NCBI GenBank assembly: GCA_947473355.1
Contig: CANJCQ010000001.1
Coordinates: forward strand, 62,001 to 126,000
DNA from: Sphingomonadaceae bacterium
GTDB taxonomy: Bacteria; Pseudomonadota; Alphaproteobacteria; Sphingomonadales; Sphingomonadaceae
Reading direction: 5' to 3'
DNA: 64,000 nt
Part shown: positions 34,496 to 43,297 of the stretch, in pieces
Layout of the letters: every line of letters begins with the position of its first letter
Numbering within the stretch: the first letter of the stretch is position 1
Translations under genes and position numbers: made by a program
The notes under the pieces: model-generated
What the model saw: the letters and a program-made list of their open reading frames with translations, nothing else
The model's database searches: none
Told to the model about the DNA's origin: nothing

Positions 34496-35749
34496 TCAGG
34501 CAGCCGCGGCCTGGGCTCCCACCGGCTCGGCTTGCGGCATTTCCTCTTCAACTTTCGGGTTGCGTGGCAGGAAGAGGAACAAAACGCTGGCGACTATGGC
34601 CAGCACGCCGCAGACCCCCAGGAACGGCGCATATTGGCCATACTGCTTGAGAGTATAACTCAGCAGTAGGGCCCCGCTTACCGATGCGATTGCAGTGCCG
34701 GTGGAGGTGATGCTGTGCACAGTGCTGTAAAGCCGGACACCGAAATTGCGCACCACCAGATAGGCGATCACGTCACCTTCCGCACCAACCGATAGGCCTA
34801 CGATCAGCACCGCAAGGAAGACAATCCCCCTGGTGTCGAAACCCGAGGCTAGCAGCAGAACGCCCATGCCTGCGGCGGCCAGGCCGATCGCGGCGACAAT
34901 CGGGGCGGAATAGCGATCGAGCGCCAGGCCGCTGATCAGCCGGCCAGCGATGGTTCCCGCTGCATAGGCGGAGATCATGATCGAAGCATCCTTCCCCGAA
35001 GCCATGTTCTCGGCAAGGATCAGGTTCATCTGGCTCATCATGATCGAATTGGGCATCGTGCTGAGGATCACCCCGATGAACAGGATCCAGAATGCGGGAC
35101 TGGTGAGGACCAGCTTGTAGTCCCCTTTCGTGCGCCCGGGTTTGGCCGTTTTGGCCACGGCCACGGCCCCGCGCCGTTCGGGCGGCAACAGGATGAGCGC
35201 CGCGGTGCCGGCAACAGCCGCAATCGCTGCGGTCAGCAGGCAGCCCGCACGCCAGCCGTGATCCGCGATGAAATTGTTGACCAGCGGGCCGCCGAGGGCA
35301 ACGGACAATGATGGCCCAGCCATCGCAACCCCGAGCGCAAGACCGCGCGCCCGCACGAAATATTGCACGATTGTTCGGCAGTAGACCGCCGGCGTCGTCG
35401 TGACCAAGACTGCAGCGATGAGGAAATACATCGCGCCGTAAGCCGCGATCGTCGTTACCTGCGTCAGCGCGATGAACAGCAGCGGCGTCGAGACTACGCC
35501 GATGAGCGCCATCTTGCGAACGCCGGTAATATCGGTCAGCCGTCCGACGACTGGGAGCACGAAGATGGCGCCGATCGACAAGGCACCCACCATGGCCATC
35601 TGCGATTTCGTCCAGCCGAATTCGGCGACGAGCGAGGGCCCGATCATGCCAAGGACATAGCTGACCATCATCAAGCCAGACGACAAACCCAGCACAACCG
35701 CCAACAGCGCACGCCATTCGGTGCGCAACTCTCCAAGATAGTCATTCAT
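34496..35749 (-). CDS. MFS transporter, first of a related tandem pair
   Basis: A 417-residue, 12-segment MFS carrier. It shares with the next gene and with the carrier at 43298 the N-terminal pattern (Y)LxELRxxWRxLL followed by LGLSSG, so the three are paralogues. It has the loop pattern GRLTDITGVRKMALIG and the second-half motif GRLISGLALDRYSAP. The start at 35749 (MNDYLGEL) is chosen because it aligns with the paralogues; the preceding 27 bases add no conserved residues. It probably imports or exports an organic-acid intermediate. Confidence 0.88.
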   Translation of the reverse strand: MNDYLGELRTEWRALLAVVLGLSSGLMMVSYVLGMIGPSLVAEFGWTKSQMAMVGALSIGAIFVLPVVGRLTDITGVRKMALIGVVSTPLLFIALTQVTTIAAYGAMYFLIAAVLVTTTPAVYCRTIVQYFVRARGLALGVAMAGPSLSVALGGPLVNNFIADHGWRAGCLLTAAIAAVAGTAALILLPPERRGAVAVAKTAKPGRTKGDYKLVLTSPAFWILFIGVILSTMPNSIMMSQMNLILAENMASGKDASIMISAYAAGTIAGRLISGLALDRYSAPIVAAIGLAAAGMGVLLLASGFDTRGIVFLAVLIVGLSVGAEGDVIAYLVVRNFGVRLYSTVHSITSTGTAIASVSGALLLSYTLKQYGQYAPFLGVCGVLAIVASVLFLFLPRNPKVEEEMPQAEPVGAQAAAA

Positions 35750-35826
35750 TATTAGGGGTCTCCCAAATTCCGGCACCTTGGCACTTAGTTTTGCGATCTT
35801 CCGTAGATCTATGAGGCTATGATTTT

Positions 35827-37059
35827 CTAGGTTACTTGAGTTTCGAGTTCGACCAAATCGTCTTCAAATTCCGGGTTTTTGGGTATCAGCAGGAATAAAA
35901 AGCTTGCGACGACAACAAGTGCACCGGTGCCGCCGAGAAATTGCCAGTATAGCCCGAAGCGACTTAGCGAAAGGCTCAGTATCACCGAACCCAGCACCGT
36001 TGCGATCGTCGTCGAAGTCGCAAGGATCGAGTGGACCGAGCTATAAATCTTTACCCCGAAATTGCGCACGACAATATAGGCGAACACATCGCTTTCCGCG
36101 CCGATCGACATGCCGAACAGCAAGATCGAAAGGAACAGCGCCAGACGGGCATCGAAGTCCGAGGCAATCACGATCAGGCCGAAGCCCGAAATCGCGAGGC
36201 TGATGGTCGCTATCCAGGACGCGGGAAAGCGATCAAGTGCGAGGCCGCTGATCAGGCGCCCGGCCATCGTACCACCGGCAAGGGCGGAAACCATGATCGA
36301 GGCATCCTTGCCCGAAGCGCCGTTCTCGGCGAGGATCAGCCCAAGTTGGCTCATGATGACCCACTGCGGCAGATTGCACAGCAGGATCCCGACAATCAGA
36401 ATCCAGAATACACGGCTGCGGAAAATGCGCGCATAGTCTTTGCGGGCCGTCTTCGGCCTGGTGAGGGTTGTCTGGCCGCCTTGCTGTTCAGGCGGCAGCA
36501 TCAACAGGCCGATGATGCCGACCAATCCAGTGAACACTGCGACCACGACATAACCCACGCGCCAGCCATGGTCGGTCACGAAATTGTTGAGGATCGGCCC
36601 GCCAATTGCGACCGTGACGGCAGGTCCGGCTGTAGCGATGCCCAGCGCCAGTCCCCGAGCCTGCTCGAAATACTGGACAATGATCCGGCAATAGACTGGC
36701 GGTGTGGTGGTGGCGAGGACCGACAATTGCAGTGCGTACAACGCTGCATAGGCCGCCAGCGTCTCGATCCGGCTCAACGCCAAGTAAATAATTGGCGAAG
36801 AAATCACTCCGATCATCGCCGTCTTGCGTACGCCATGGACGTCGGCCATCCGCCCCACGAGCGGAAACAGCAAGACTGCGCCCAGAGCCAGCACGCCGAC
36901 TATGGCCATCTGTTCCTTGGGCCATTTGAATTCGGCGACGAGGTAGTTGCCCATGATGCCAATGACAAAGCTTGTCAGGACCAGTCCACTCGAAAGTCCC
37001 AGCACAACGGAGAGCAGCGGACGCCAATGGACACGAAGCTCGCCCAAATAGGAATTCAT
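35827..37059 (-). CDS. MFS transporter, second of a related tandem pair
   Basis: A 410-residue, 12-segment MFS carrier highly similar to its neighbour at 34496, including GRLISGLALDRFPAS and the near-identical start MNSYLGELRVHWRPLL. The start at 37059 has GGAGAG 6 nt upstream. Tandem duplication is the simplest origin. Retention of two copies suggests different substrates or directions of transport. It is separated from the SDR gene by 147 bp with no clear feature. Confidence 0.88.
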   Translation of the reverse strand: MNSYLGELRVHWRPLLSVVLGLSSGLVLTSFVIGIMGNYLVAEFKWPKEQMAIVGVLALGAVLLFPLVGRMADVHGVRKTAMIGVISSPIIYLALSRIETLAAYAALYALQLSVLATTTPPVYCRIIVQYFEQARGLALGIATAGPAVTVAIGGPILNNFVTDHGWRVGYVVVAVFTGLVGIIGLLMLPPEQQGGQTTLTRPKTARKDYARIFRSRVFWILIVGILLCNLPQWVIMSQLGLILAENGASGKDASIMVSALAGGTMAGRLISGLALDRFPASWIATISLAISGFGLIVIASDFDARLALFLSILLFGMSIGAESDVFAYIVVRNFGVKIYSSVHSILATSTTIATVLGSVILSLSLSRFGLYWQFLGGTGALVVVASFLFLLIPKNPEFEDDLVELETQVT

Positions 37060-37205
37060 CCGCGTCTCTCCTGGCACCCCGCGTCATTCACATGACCTGA
37101 CAATGCGCTAGCTGATTGGAGCAATTGTGCGGATTTGGCTAGAGCCAGGTGCATGTCATTTGCGCATGCTACGGGGCAGTGATCATCCCCTATACATTTG
37201 GCAGA

Positions 37206-37991
37206 TCACAGATCGGGACTCTTCTCTTCTATCTCGTCCACCTTGCCACCATCGATGTCGAGCACGGTTCCGGTGATCCAGCCTGCCGCGGGCGACGCGA
37301 GGTAAAGTGCGGCATAGGCAATGTCTTCGACAGTTCCCATCCGGCGCAGTCGCATGTTGCGGACAACCAGATCGCGCATGGCCTCGCCGTGTTTCTCGAA
37401 AACCTCGCGCAGGCCAGGCGTTTCCACCGCGGCTGGGGCAATCGCGTTGACCCTGATCTTTGGCCCCAGATCGGCGGCGAGCAGACGGGTAAACTGCGCC
37501 ATCGCGCCCTTGGCGGTGTGGTGCGCCAGGTTGCCGCGTGAATGGCGATAATGGCCTACCGAGGTCATGTTGATGATCGAAGCGCCGGGGCGCGTCAGCA
37601 TCGACGGGGCGGCGAGGCGGGCGAGTTCAAACGGCGCAAGCACCATCAGTTGCAGCGCCGCTTGCATGTGCTCGACGCGGGTATCCATGAACGGCGGTGA
37701 TCCGCCTGCGCCGGCATTGTTGACCAGCACGTCGATGCCGCCGAATTCAGCAATGGTTTTGTCGATCACAGCCGGAAGCTGGGAATTGTCATAGAGATTG
37801 GCCTGGATTGGCAGCGCACGCCCGCCGGCCGCGTTGATCTCGGAAGCCACTTCCTCGACTTGCGCCAAAGTGCGCGCGGTGAGCGCGACGGCAGCCCCTG
37901 CTTCGGAAAAAACCCGTGCAATCCCCGCGCCGATGCCGCGCCCGCCACCGGTGATGATGGCGACTTTGCCTTCGAGGGTAAATGGATTCAC
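37206..37991 (-). CDS. SDR-family protein with His at the catalytic Tyr position
   Basis: A 261-residue SDR with a normal cofactor motif TGGGRGIG (14-21) and NNAG (91-94). In the catalytic region Ser144 and Lys161 are in place, but residue 157, exactly 13 after the Ser and four before the Lys, is His (LAHHTAK) instead of Tyr. I checked this in the DNA (codons CAC CAC ACC GCC AAG). Either His takes over the acid/base role or the protein has another function. The start is GTG, overlapping the stop of the upstream TauD-type gene by 4 nt (GTGA), so the two are translationally coupled. Confidence 0.85.
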   Translation of the reverse strand: MNPFTLEGKVAIITGGGRGIGAGIARVFSEAGAAVALTARTLAQVEEVASEINAAGGRALPIQANLYDNSQLPAVIDKTIAEFGGIDVLVNNAGAGGSPPFMDTRVEHMQAALQLMVLAPFELARLAAPSMLTRPGASIINMTSVGHYRHSRGNLAHHTAKGAMAQFTRLLAADLGPKIRVNAIAPAAVETPGLREVFEKHGEAMRDLVVRNMRLRRMGTVEDIAYAALYLASPAAGWITGTVLDIDGGKVDEIEEKSPDL

Positions 37992-38848
37992 GCGGCGGCC
38001 TTGCTGAACTTGGGGAGCTGATCGGGACGAAGCTTGGGCATCGGGCTTGCTGCCTTGCGCAAGTGGCGGGTCGGGCCTTCGACTGCGACATTGTTGCGCG
38101 CATGCTGCATGGCAATGTTGTCCCAGACGACGAAATCACGCTCATGCCATTCCTGGTTCCACTGCCGCGCCGGGGCATAGAGATGCGCGAAGACTTCCGT
38201 CAGGATCGCCTCGCTTTCCTCATGCGGCAGGCCGACCACCTCTTTTGTCATCTGCTCGCAGGCATAGAGAATGGTTTCGCCCGTGCGCGGGTGCACCTTC
38301 GCAAGCTTCGACACCGTCGTGGGCGGATCGATCACGTCGCTCACCAGCACATCGTCCAGATTGCCGCGCCGCACTGCTCCTGCGGTATGGAGCACTTCAA
38401 GCCCTTCGATCTTCAGGCGCAGGTCGTCCGGCAGGGTTTTCCAGGCATTGACGCCGCTCACGAATGTGGTCGGCGCCGAAGGCAGTTCGATCTCGGCACC
38501 ATAGAGCGAGAGAACCTCGAATGGCCTGTCTGCCCACATGGTGTCGGCATGGAATTGCAAGCGTCCGAACGGCGCGGCTGAATCCATTTTCCGGTTGGAC
38601 ACGTAAAACTTGTCCTCGGGAATTGGATCCCCCTCATCGGCCAGGCCTTCCTTGCGGATCAGCATGCGGCCGATGGTGACTTGCTCGGTGTGGGTCAGGT
38701 CGATGTCGCGAAAGCGAAGCACCCCGCGCGTGTCGAACAGGTGCTGCAACTGCGCCCGCGTTTCATCATCGAGCGGGGCCTTGGGGTCGAACCCCGTGAT
38801 GTCGGCACCAAATGCCGGGGTGATGTCCCGGGCTTCAAATCTGGCCAT
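37988..38848 (-). CDS. TauD/TfdA-family Fe(II)/2-oxoglutarate dioxygenase
   Basis: A 286-residue non-haem iron oxygenase, clear paralogue of the enzyme at 8865. Iron ligands are His100, Asp102 (FHADTMW) and His249 (AMQHARNN); Arg261 follows 12 residues later for 2-oxoglutarate. The start at 38848 (MARFEARDIT) begins where similarity to the paralogue begins; the longer open frame to 39235 lies inside the upstream SDR gene. It is the middle gene of a reverse three-gene operon (SDR, TauD, SDR). The substrate is unknown. Confidence 0.88.
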   Translation of the reverse strand: MARFEARDITPAFGADITGFDPKAPLDDETRAQLQHLFDTRGVLRFRDIDLTHTEQVTIGRMLIRKEGLADEGDPIPEDKFYVSNRKMDSAAPFGRLQFHADTMWADRPFEVLSLYGAEIELPSAPTTFVSGVNAWKTLPDDLRLKIEGLEVLHTAGAVRRGNLDDVLVSDVIDPPTTVSKLAKVHPRTGETILYACEQMTKEVVGLPHEESEAILTEVFAHLYAPARQWNQEWHERDFVVWDNIAMQHARNNVAVEGPTRHLRKAASPMPKLRPDQLPKFSKAAA

Positions 38849-38874
38849 GGCGTGATCTTCTCTCGTTTTGCTGA

Positions 38875-39711
38875 TCAGAAGCGGGGAGCAAGCCCAGCCT
38901 TCATCGGCAGGCGAATCTTGCCCTCCCAGGCATTCATCGGCAGCACGTTTGACATGCCACCGTCGACCAGAACGTCGCTGCCGGTCATATAGGCGGCGGC
39001 CGGCGAGGTCAGGAATTCCATCACATTGGCAATGTCTTCCGGCGTGCCGGGCCGACCCATGGGGCAGGCTTCGACCATTTTCAGCATGATGGGATTGTTG
39101 TCGATTTCCTCGTTGCCCATCGGCGTGTCGCTGATGCCGGGGGAGAGCGAGAGGATGCGACCGCCCTTGAGACCCCAGCTCTTGGCGTGGCGGCGCACCA
39201 TTCGGTGAACGCCGCGCTTGGAAAGTTGATAGCACGGGCTCGATACATCGACGTCGAGGATCTGCGACAGGCGGTCCATGAAGTCGGGCGCGAGCGGATT
39301 GTCGATGACCTCGAACAATTCTGGCACATTGGGCACCATGTAGCCCGATTGCGAGGCAACGAGGACGGCGACCGTGCCGGGGCGCACCTTAGGTTCGGCG
39401 GCGCGCACGACTCGCTCCACTCCCATCAGGTTGACTTCGAGAATGCGGCGACCGGGCGCCTGCGATCCCGAAACCCCGGCAGTGACAATCAGCGCTTCGA
39501 GGTTGTCGCCGACTTCGGCCATCAAGGCATCAATCTGGGTCTGATTGGAAATATCGCAGGCCATGGCCTTCACATCGCCGCCGATTTCCGCCGCGATCTT
39601 TTCCGCCCCTTCGAGATTGTAGTCGGCAACGATGAGCCTGCCACGATGCGCGATCTTGCGCGCGGTGGCTGCTCCCATGCCCGAAGCGGCACCGATCACG
39701 ACATTGGTCAT
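38875..39711 (-). CDS. SDR-family oxidoreductase, 3-alpha-HSD-like
   Basis: A 278-residue short-chain dehydrogenase starting directly with the cofactor motif (NVVIGAASGMG, residues 3-13), as in 3-alpha-hydroxysteroid dehydrogenase-type members. The Ser lies in VASQSGYM and the Tyr/Lys pair in CYQLSKRG, separated by a long insertion also typical of that group. The start at 39711 is chosen because upstream codons would add 46 atypical residues. It leads the operon with the TauD-type oxygenase and the His-containing SDR. Confidence 0.86.
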   Translation of the reverse strand: MTNVVIGAASGMGAATARKIAHRGRLIVADYNLEGAEKIAAEIGGDVKAMACDISNQTQIDALMAEVGDNLEALIVTAGVSGSQAPGRRILEVNLMGVERVVRAAEPKVRPGTVAVLVASQSGYMVPNVPELFEVIDNPLAPDFMDRLSQILDVDVSSPCYQLSKRGVHRMVRRHAKSWGLKGGRILSLSPGISDTPMGNEEIDNNPIMLKMVEACPMGRPGTPEDIANVMEFLTSPAAAYMTGSDVLVDGGMSNVLPMNAWEGKIRLPMKAGLAPRF

Positions 39712-39866
39712 CCAGTCATCCTTCCATCTGTTTCCCTTGCCGTTGCTTGGCTGGCAAAAGGGATTGCATATCACAAAGATAGTAATCACTATGCATGGGC
39801 TGTCAAGCCGATGCGCGAGCGTCGGCGACACGGATGAGGAAGTCGGCATTAGAAGGGTAACGGGAC

Positions 39867-40766
39867 ATGGCGGAACTTCGATTTGACGGGAAAGTGGCGC
39901 TGGTCACCGGTGCAGGGCGCAGCGCGGGCCGGTCGCATGCGATGATGCTGGCGGCGCGCGGGGCCAAGGTCGTGATCAACGATCCCGGCGTGTCGATGGA
40001 CGGAGCCGGACATTCAGCCGGTCCGGCCGACGAAGTGGTGAACGAGATTCGCGCTGCCGGCGGCGAGGCGGTTGCCAATTACGATTCGGTCTCCGAAGAA
40101 ACAGGCGCAGCGGCCATGGTCTCTGCCGCACTCGACAATTTTGGCCGGCTCGATGTGGTCATCAATAACGCCGGCATCGCCAAGCCTGAGCGCTTTGAAG
40201 ATCATACTGCGGACGAATTCCGCCGGATGATCGATGTCCACTACCTGGGCACGGTCTATGTCTGCCAGGCGGCATGGGACCATTTCAAGGCGCACGGCGG
40301 CGGGCGCATCGTCAATACTGTCTCCGAAGGGGTGATGGGCACGCTGCCCAAGACGACGGCCTATGGCGGCGCCAAGGGGGCGGTGATCGGCCTGACACTG
40401 AACATGGCCTATGAAGGCGTGAAATACGGCATTAGCGTAAACGGCTTCGCGCCGCGCGTCGCCAGCCGCATGTCGACGCCCGAGGTTCTCGGCAATGTTC
40501 ACGATGCACCGCCGGAGCGCTTTGCGGCGCTGGGCAGCGTGTTCATGCCGGAACTGTGTTCACCCGCCGCGATCTACCTGGCACACGAGAGTTGCCCGCT
40601 CAATGGTGCGATGCTGGTCTGCGGCGGCGGACGGGTCATGCGCATGGGATTCTGGCAGAACGAGGGGCTGACCAGCGCAAACCTGACAATCGAGGAAATC
40701 GCCGCCCAGATCGGCAGCATCGCCGATTATGGCACCGCAGCGGAAGTGGCGGTGGGTATGCCGTAA
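39867..40766 (+). CDS. SDR dehydrogenase, MFE-2 type, 3' end replaced by IS66
   Basis: A 299-residue short-chain dehydrogenase of the MFE-2/17-beta-HSD4 type, paralogous to the product at 20364 (same numbering: Ser153, Tyr166, Lys170). Its reading frame ends at TAA (40764-40766), which lies inside the left terminal repeat of the IS66 element. Joining the sequence across the element at the 8-bp target duplication restores GMPMRG and a TAG stop at 43299-43301. The insertion therefore removed only the last three residues, and the protein is probably still functional. It should oxidise a 3-hydroxyacyl-CoA. Confidence 0.87.
   Translation: MAELRFDGKVALVTGAGRSAGRSHAMMLAARGAKVVINDPGVSMDGAGHSAGPADEVVNEIRAAGGEAVANYDSVSEETGAAAMVSAALDNFGRLDVVINNAGIAKPERFEDHTADEFRRMIDVHYLGTVYVCQAAWDHFKAHGGGRIVNTVSEGVMGTLPKTTAYGGAKGAVIGLTLNMAYEGVKYGISVNGFAPRVASRMSTPEVLGNVHDAPPERFAALGSVFMPELCSPAAIYLAHESCPLNGAMLVCGGGRVMRMGFWQNEGLTSANLTIEEIAAQIGSIADYGTAAEVAVGMP
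40755..40762. repeat. 8-bp target site duplication, left copy
   Basis: GGTATGCC immediately outside the left end of the IS66 element, identical to 43281-43288. Eight-base duplications are characteristic of the IS66 family. Confidence 0.9.
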
Positions 40767-40797
40767 GCATCCGGTGGAAACCGCGGCGTGAACGATT

Positions 40798-42441
40798 TCA
40801 AGCGGCGAGTGCGGCCTTTGGCTTGCACCAGTTCCATGGCAGCAACTCGTCGAGGCGACTGACGGGATGCCCGGCAATGCGGGCGAGGACGTCGGCGAGC
40901 CAGGCTTGCGGATCGACATTATTGAGCTTGGCGGTGCCGATCAGCGAGTACATGACGGCGGCGCGCTGGCCGCCGCGATCGGAGCCGCAGAACAGCCACG
41001 ATTTACGGCCAAGAGCTATGCCGCGCAGGGCACGCTCGGCAGCATTGTTGGTAATGCAGACCCTGCCGTCATCGAGGAAGCGGGTGAACGCCGGCCAGCG
41101 GCGGAGCATGTAGTTGATCGCCTTAGCCAGATCATGGTTACGCGACAGCTTTGCCAGTTGGGCGTGCAGCCAGGCATGGAGATCAGCCATCAACGGCGCG
41201 CTGTGTTCATGGCGGGCGGCAAGGCGGTCGGCGATGTCCTTGCCGCCCAAGCCGCGTTCGATGTCGAACAGAGCATCGAGCCGCTGCACGGCCTCGAGCG
41301 CGGTCGGATAGATCTGCCCAGTCCGCTCGCCGCGGCTCTTCAGCCTCGCAGCACTCTCGACATCGGCTAGCTCGAAGAACTTGCGCCGTGCATGGGCGAA
41401 GCAGCCTGCTTCGAGCACGGGACCGGGTTCGCGGCCGCCCTGATAGAGCTCGCCATAGCCGCCATAGGCGTCGGCCTGCAGGACACCAGTCCAGGCTGCG
41501 AGATGGGCGCGGGGATGTGTCCCGCGCCGGTCGCGCGAGTAGTGGAACAGCGCGGCAGGCGGGGCCGGTCCGCCAAACGGGGCATCGTCACGCACGTAAA
41601 CCCACAGCCGACCGGTATCGGTCTTGCCCTTGGCGAGAACCGGGACGGTCGTATCGTCGCCGTGCAATCGCTCGGCGGCCAGGACGTGGGCTTCGATCCG
41701 GCGATAGAGCGGCATCAGTGCTGCAGTTGCCGCGCCGACCTGGTCAGCCAGCGTAGAGAGGCTCAAAGGCACGCCTTCGCGGGCGAAGCGGTCAGCCTGC
41801 CGGTTGAGGGGTTGGTGTTGCCCATACTTCTCGAACAGCAGCATGGCGAGGAAGCTCGGGCCGGCCCAGCCACGCGGCACGACATGGAATGGCGCGGGCG
41901 GCTGCGTGATCTGCTCGCAGTCCCGGCAGGAAAACTTCTCGCGCACGGTCTGGATGACCTTCCACTGGCGCGGGATTACCTCCAGCGTCTCGGTGACGTC
42001 CTCGCCGAGCTTCGACAGTCGCGTTCCGCCACATGCCGGGCACGAGCAAGGGGGCGGGATGACGACGCGCTCGCGCGGCAGATGCTCGGGGAACGGCTTC
42101 CTGGCGGGGCGCTTACGTTCGAACGGGGCGACGTTCGTTGTACTGGCCGCAGCCATCTCGGCGGCAAGATCGTCCTCGCTGGCGCTGGCCTCGAGCTCTT
42201 CGAGCTGCAGCTCAAGCTGGTCGAGCAGACGGCGGCTGCGCTCCGAATGGGGGCCGAAGCGCTCGCGGTTCAGCTTGGCGATCTGCAGCTTGAGGTGAGC
42301 AATCAGGGCCTGATCAGCCGAAGCCTTGGCACGGGCATTGGCCAACTCTGCCTCGGCGTCGGTGGCGCGCCGGGTCATCGAAACCACCAGCGCCTTGAGC
42401 GCTTCGACGTCGTCCGGCAGGTTCGAAACAGCGGCTTCCAT
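40798..42441 (-). CDS. tnpC: IS66 transposase TnpC
   Basis: The 547-residue IS66 transposase. The N-terminal region is a helical/leucine-rich segment (about 1-90), followed by a zinc-finger-like part (CSCPACGGTRLSKLGEDV with a later CRDC), then the DDE catalytic domain with LHGDDTTVPV, LQADAYGGYG and NAAERALRGIALGRKSWLF. The C-terminus has the usual YSLIGTAKLNNVDPQAWL. No frameshift is seen. It is the last of the three genes of the element; the gap to tnpB is 71 bp. Confidence 0.95.
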   Translation of the reverse strand: MEAAVSNLPDDVEALKALVVSMTRRATDAEAELANARAKASADQALIAHLKLQIAKLNRERFGPHSERSRRLLDQLELQLEELEASASEDDLAAEMAAASTTNVAPFERKRPARKPFPEHLPRERVVIPPPCSCPACGGTRLSKLGEDVTETLEVIPRQWKVIQTVREKFSCRDCEQITQPPAPFHVVPRGWAGPSFLAMLLFEKYGQHQPLNRQADRFAREGVPLSLSTLADQVGAATAALMPLYRRIEAHVLAAERLHGDDTTVPVLAKGKTDTGRLWVYVRDDAPFGGPAPPAALFHYSRDRRGTHPRAHLAAWTGVLQADAYGGYGELYQGGREPGPVLEAGCFAHARRKFFELADVESAARLKSRGERTGQIYPTALEAVQRLDALFDIERGLGGKDIADRLAARHEHSAPLMADLHAWLHAQLAKLSRNHDLAKAINYMLRRWPAFTRFLDDGRVCITNNAAERALRGIALGRKSWLFCGSDRGGQRAAVMYSLIGTAKLNNVDPQAWLADVLARIAGHPVSRLDELLPWNWCKPKAALAA

Positions 42442-42512
42442 GGCCGAAATGAATCAGCATCTGGCGCCCGGTGCAACTGCAAAATGCAGCTTCTGCGGAG
42501 AAAATCCGCGTC

Positions 42513-42854
42513 CTATCCGGCGCTCGCCGGACGCCACGAATACTGCGGATTACGCCAGTCGATCCCGTCGAGCAGGCAGGCCAGCTGGGCACTGGTCAAT
42601 GACACCACGCCATCCATCGCCGAGGGCCAGATGAACCGCCCCTTCTCGAGCCGCTTGGCATAGAGCGACATACCGATACCGTCATGCCAGATGATCTTCA
42701 CCAGCGAACCGGCGCGTCCCCGGAACACGAACAGATCGCCGCCATGGGGATCGCGCTTGAGGCTCTGCTGCACCATCAACGCCAGCCCCTGCATCCCCTT
42801 GCGCATATCTGTGTGGCCCATCGCGATCCACACCCGCGCGCCCGGCGGGATCAC
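42513..42854 (-). CDS. tnpB: IS66 accessory protein TnpB (Orf2)
   Basis: A 113-residue protein of the IS66 Orf2 family, recognised by RVWIAMGHTDMRKGMQGLAL, the DLFVFRGRAGSLVKIIWHDG segment and the GRFIWP motif. It is required with TnpA for efficient transposition in studied IS66 elements, though its biochemical role is unclear. The start is GTG, overlapping the tnpA stop by 4 nt (GTGA). Confidence 0.93.
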   Translation of the reverse strand: MIPPGARVWIAMGHTDMRKGMQGLALMVQQSLKRDPHGGDLFVFRGRAGSLVKIIWHDGIGMSLYAKRLEKGRFIWPSAMDGVVSLTSAQLACLLDGIDWRNPQYSWRPASAG

Positions 42855-43195
42855 CGCAGCGCCTTCAATACCACTGCAGCAAGTGTCGGCGTTGCCGATG
42901 CGAAAATGCTCACCCGGCTGCCGCGCGCCAGTTCGACGACAATCGCAGGTGGTATGATCGACGGTTCCGCGCCCTCGCCAGTCACAACAACTGCCTCGGC
43001 AAAATCAGGCTCGGCGACCGACTGCAGCATCTTGCTTCGCCAAGTGTAGATCAGCCCCGTCGAAACGTCATGCCGCCGCGCTATCTCGGCCACGCAGGCG
43101 CCGGGCGAGAATGCCTCGGTCAGGATCTGAACCCGCTCTTCCTCGCTCCACCGGCGGCGACGCTCCGGACCCGAAAACACCGTGATCTGACCCAT
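42851..43195 (-). CDS. tnpA: IS66 accessory protein TnpA (Orf1)
   Basis: A 114-residue protein with an N-terminal helix-turn-helix of the transposase-8/IS66 Orf1 type (RRRRWSEEERVQILTEAF, then VAEIARRHDVSTGLIYTWR). It is a small DNA-binding accessory protein of the element. The start at 43195 is chosen because AGGAG lies 6 nt upstream; an in-frame ATG at 43216 is less well placed. Confidence 0.9.
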   Translation of the reverse strand: MGQITVFSGPERRRRWSEEERVQILTEAFSPGACVAEIARRHDVSTGLIYTWRSKMLQSVAEPDFAEAVVVTGEGAEPSIIPPAIVVELARGSRVSIFASATPTLAAVVLKALR

Positions 43196-43280
43196 CAACC
43201 GCTCCTGAGTGCGCAAATAAGAGCACGCTTAAGATCGATCACTTACTCGCCAGGCAAGGCGTGTCCCGCCGGAGGGTTAC

Positions 43281-43288
43281 GGTATGCC
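43281..43288. repeat. 8-bp target site duplication, right copy
   Basis: GGTATGCC immediately outside the right end of the IS66 element, identical to 40755-40762. The next bases complete the interrupted SDR reading frame. Confidence 0.9.
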
Positions 43289-43297
43289 CATGCGCGG

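Larger units (their letters stand above)
40763..43280 (-). mobile_element. Complete IS66-family insertion sequence
   Basis: A 2,518-bp element bounded by imperfect terminal inverted repeats GTAAGCATCCGGTGGAAA (40763-40780) and, on the reverse strand, GTAACCCTCCGGCGGGAC (43280-43263), matching at 13 of 18 positions. It is flanked by perfect 8-bp target duplications. All three family genes are intact in the order tnpA-tnpB-tnpC on the reverse strand. The intact ends and genes argue for a fairly recent insertion that may still be mobile. Confidence 0.95.

Noticed and set aside
37147..37176. CATGTCATTTGCGCATG-like repeat upstream of the MFS gene at 35827
   Set aside because: Only the outer CATG pairs match and such tetramers are frequent; no related copy with the same spacing was found.
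38849..39235. N-terminal extension of the TauD-type oxygenase frame up to 39235
   Set aside because: It runs within the upstream SDR gene and has no similarity to the paralogue at 8865; the start at 38848 fits the family.
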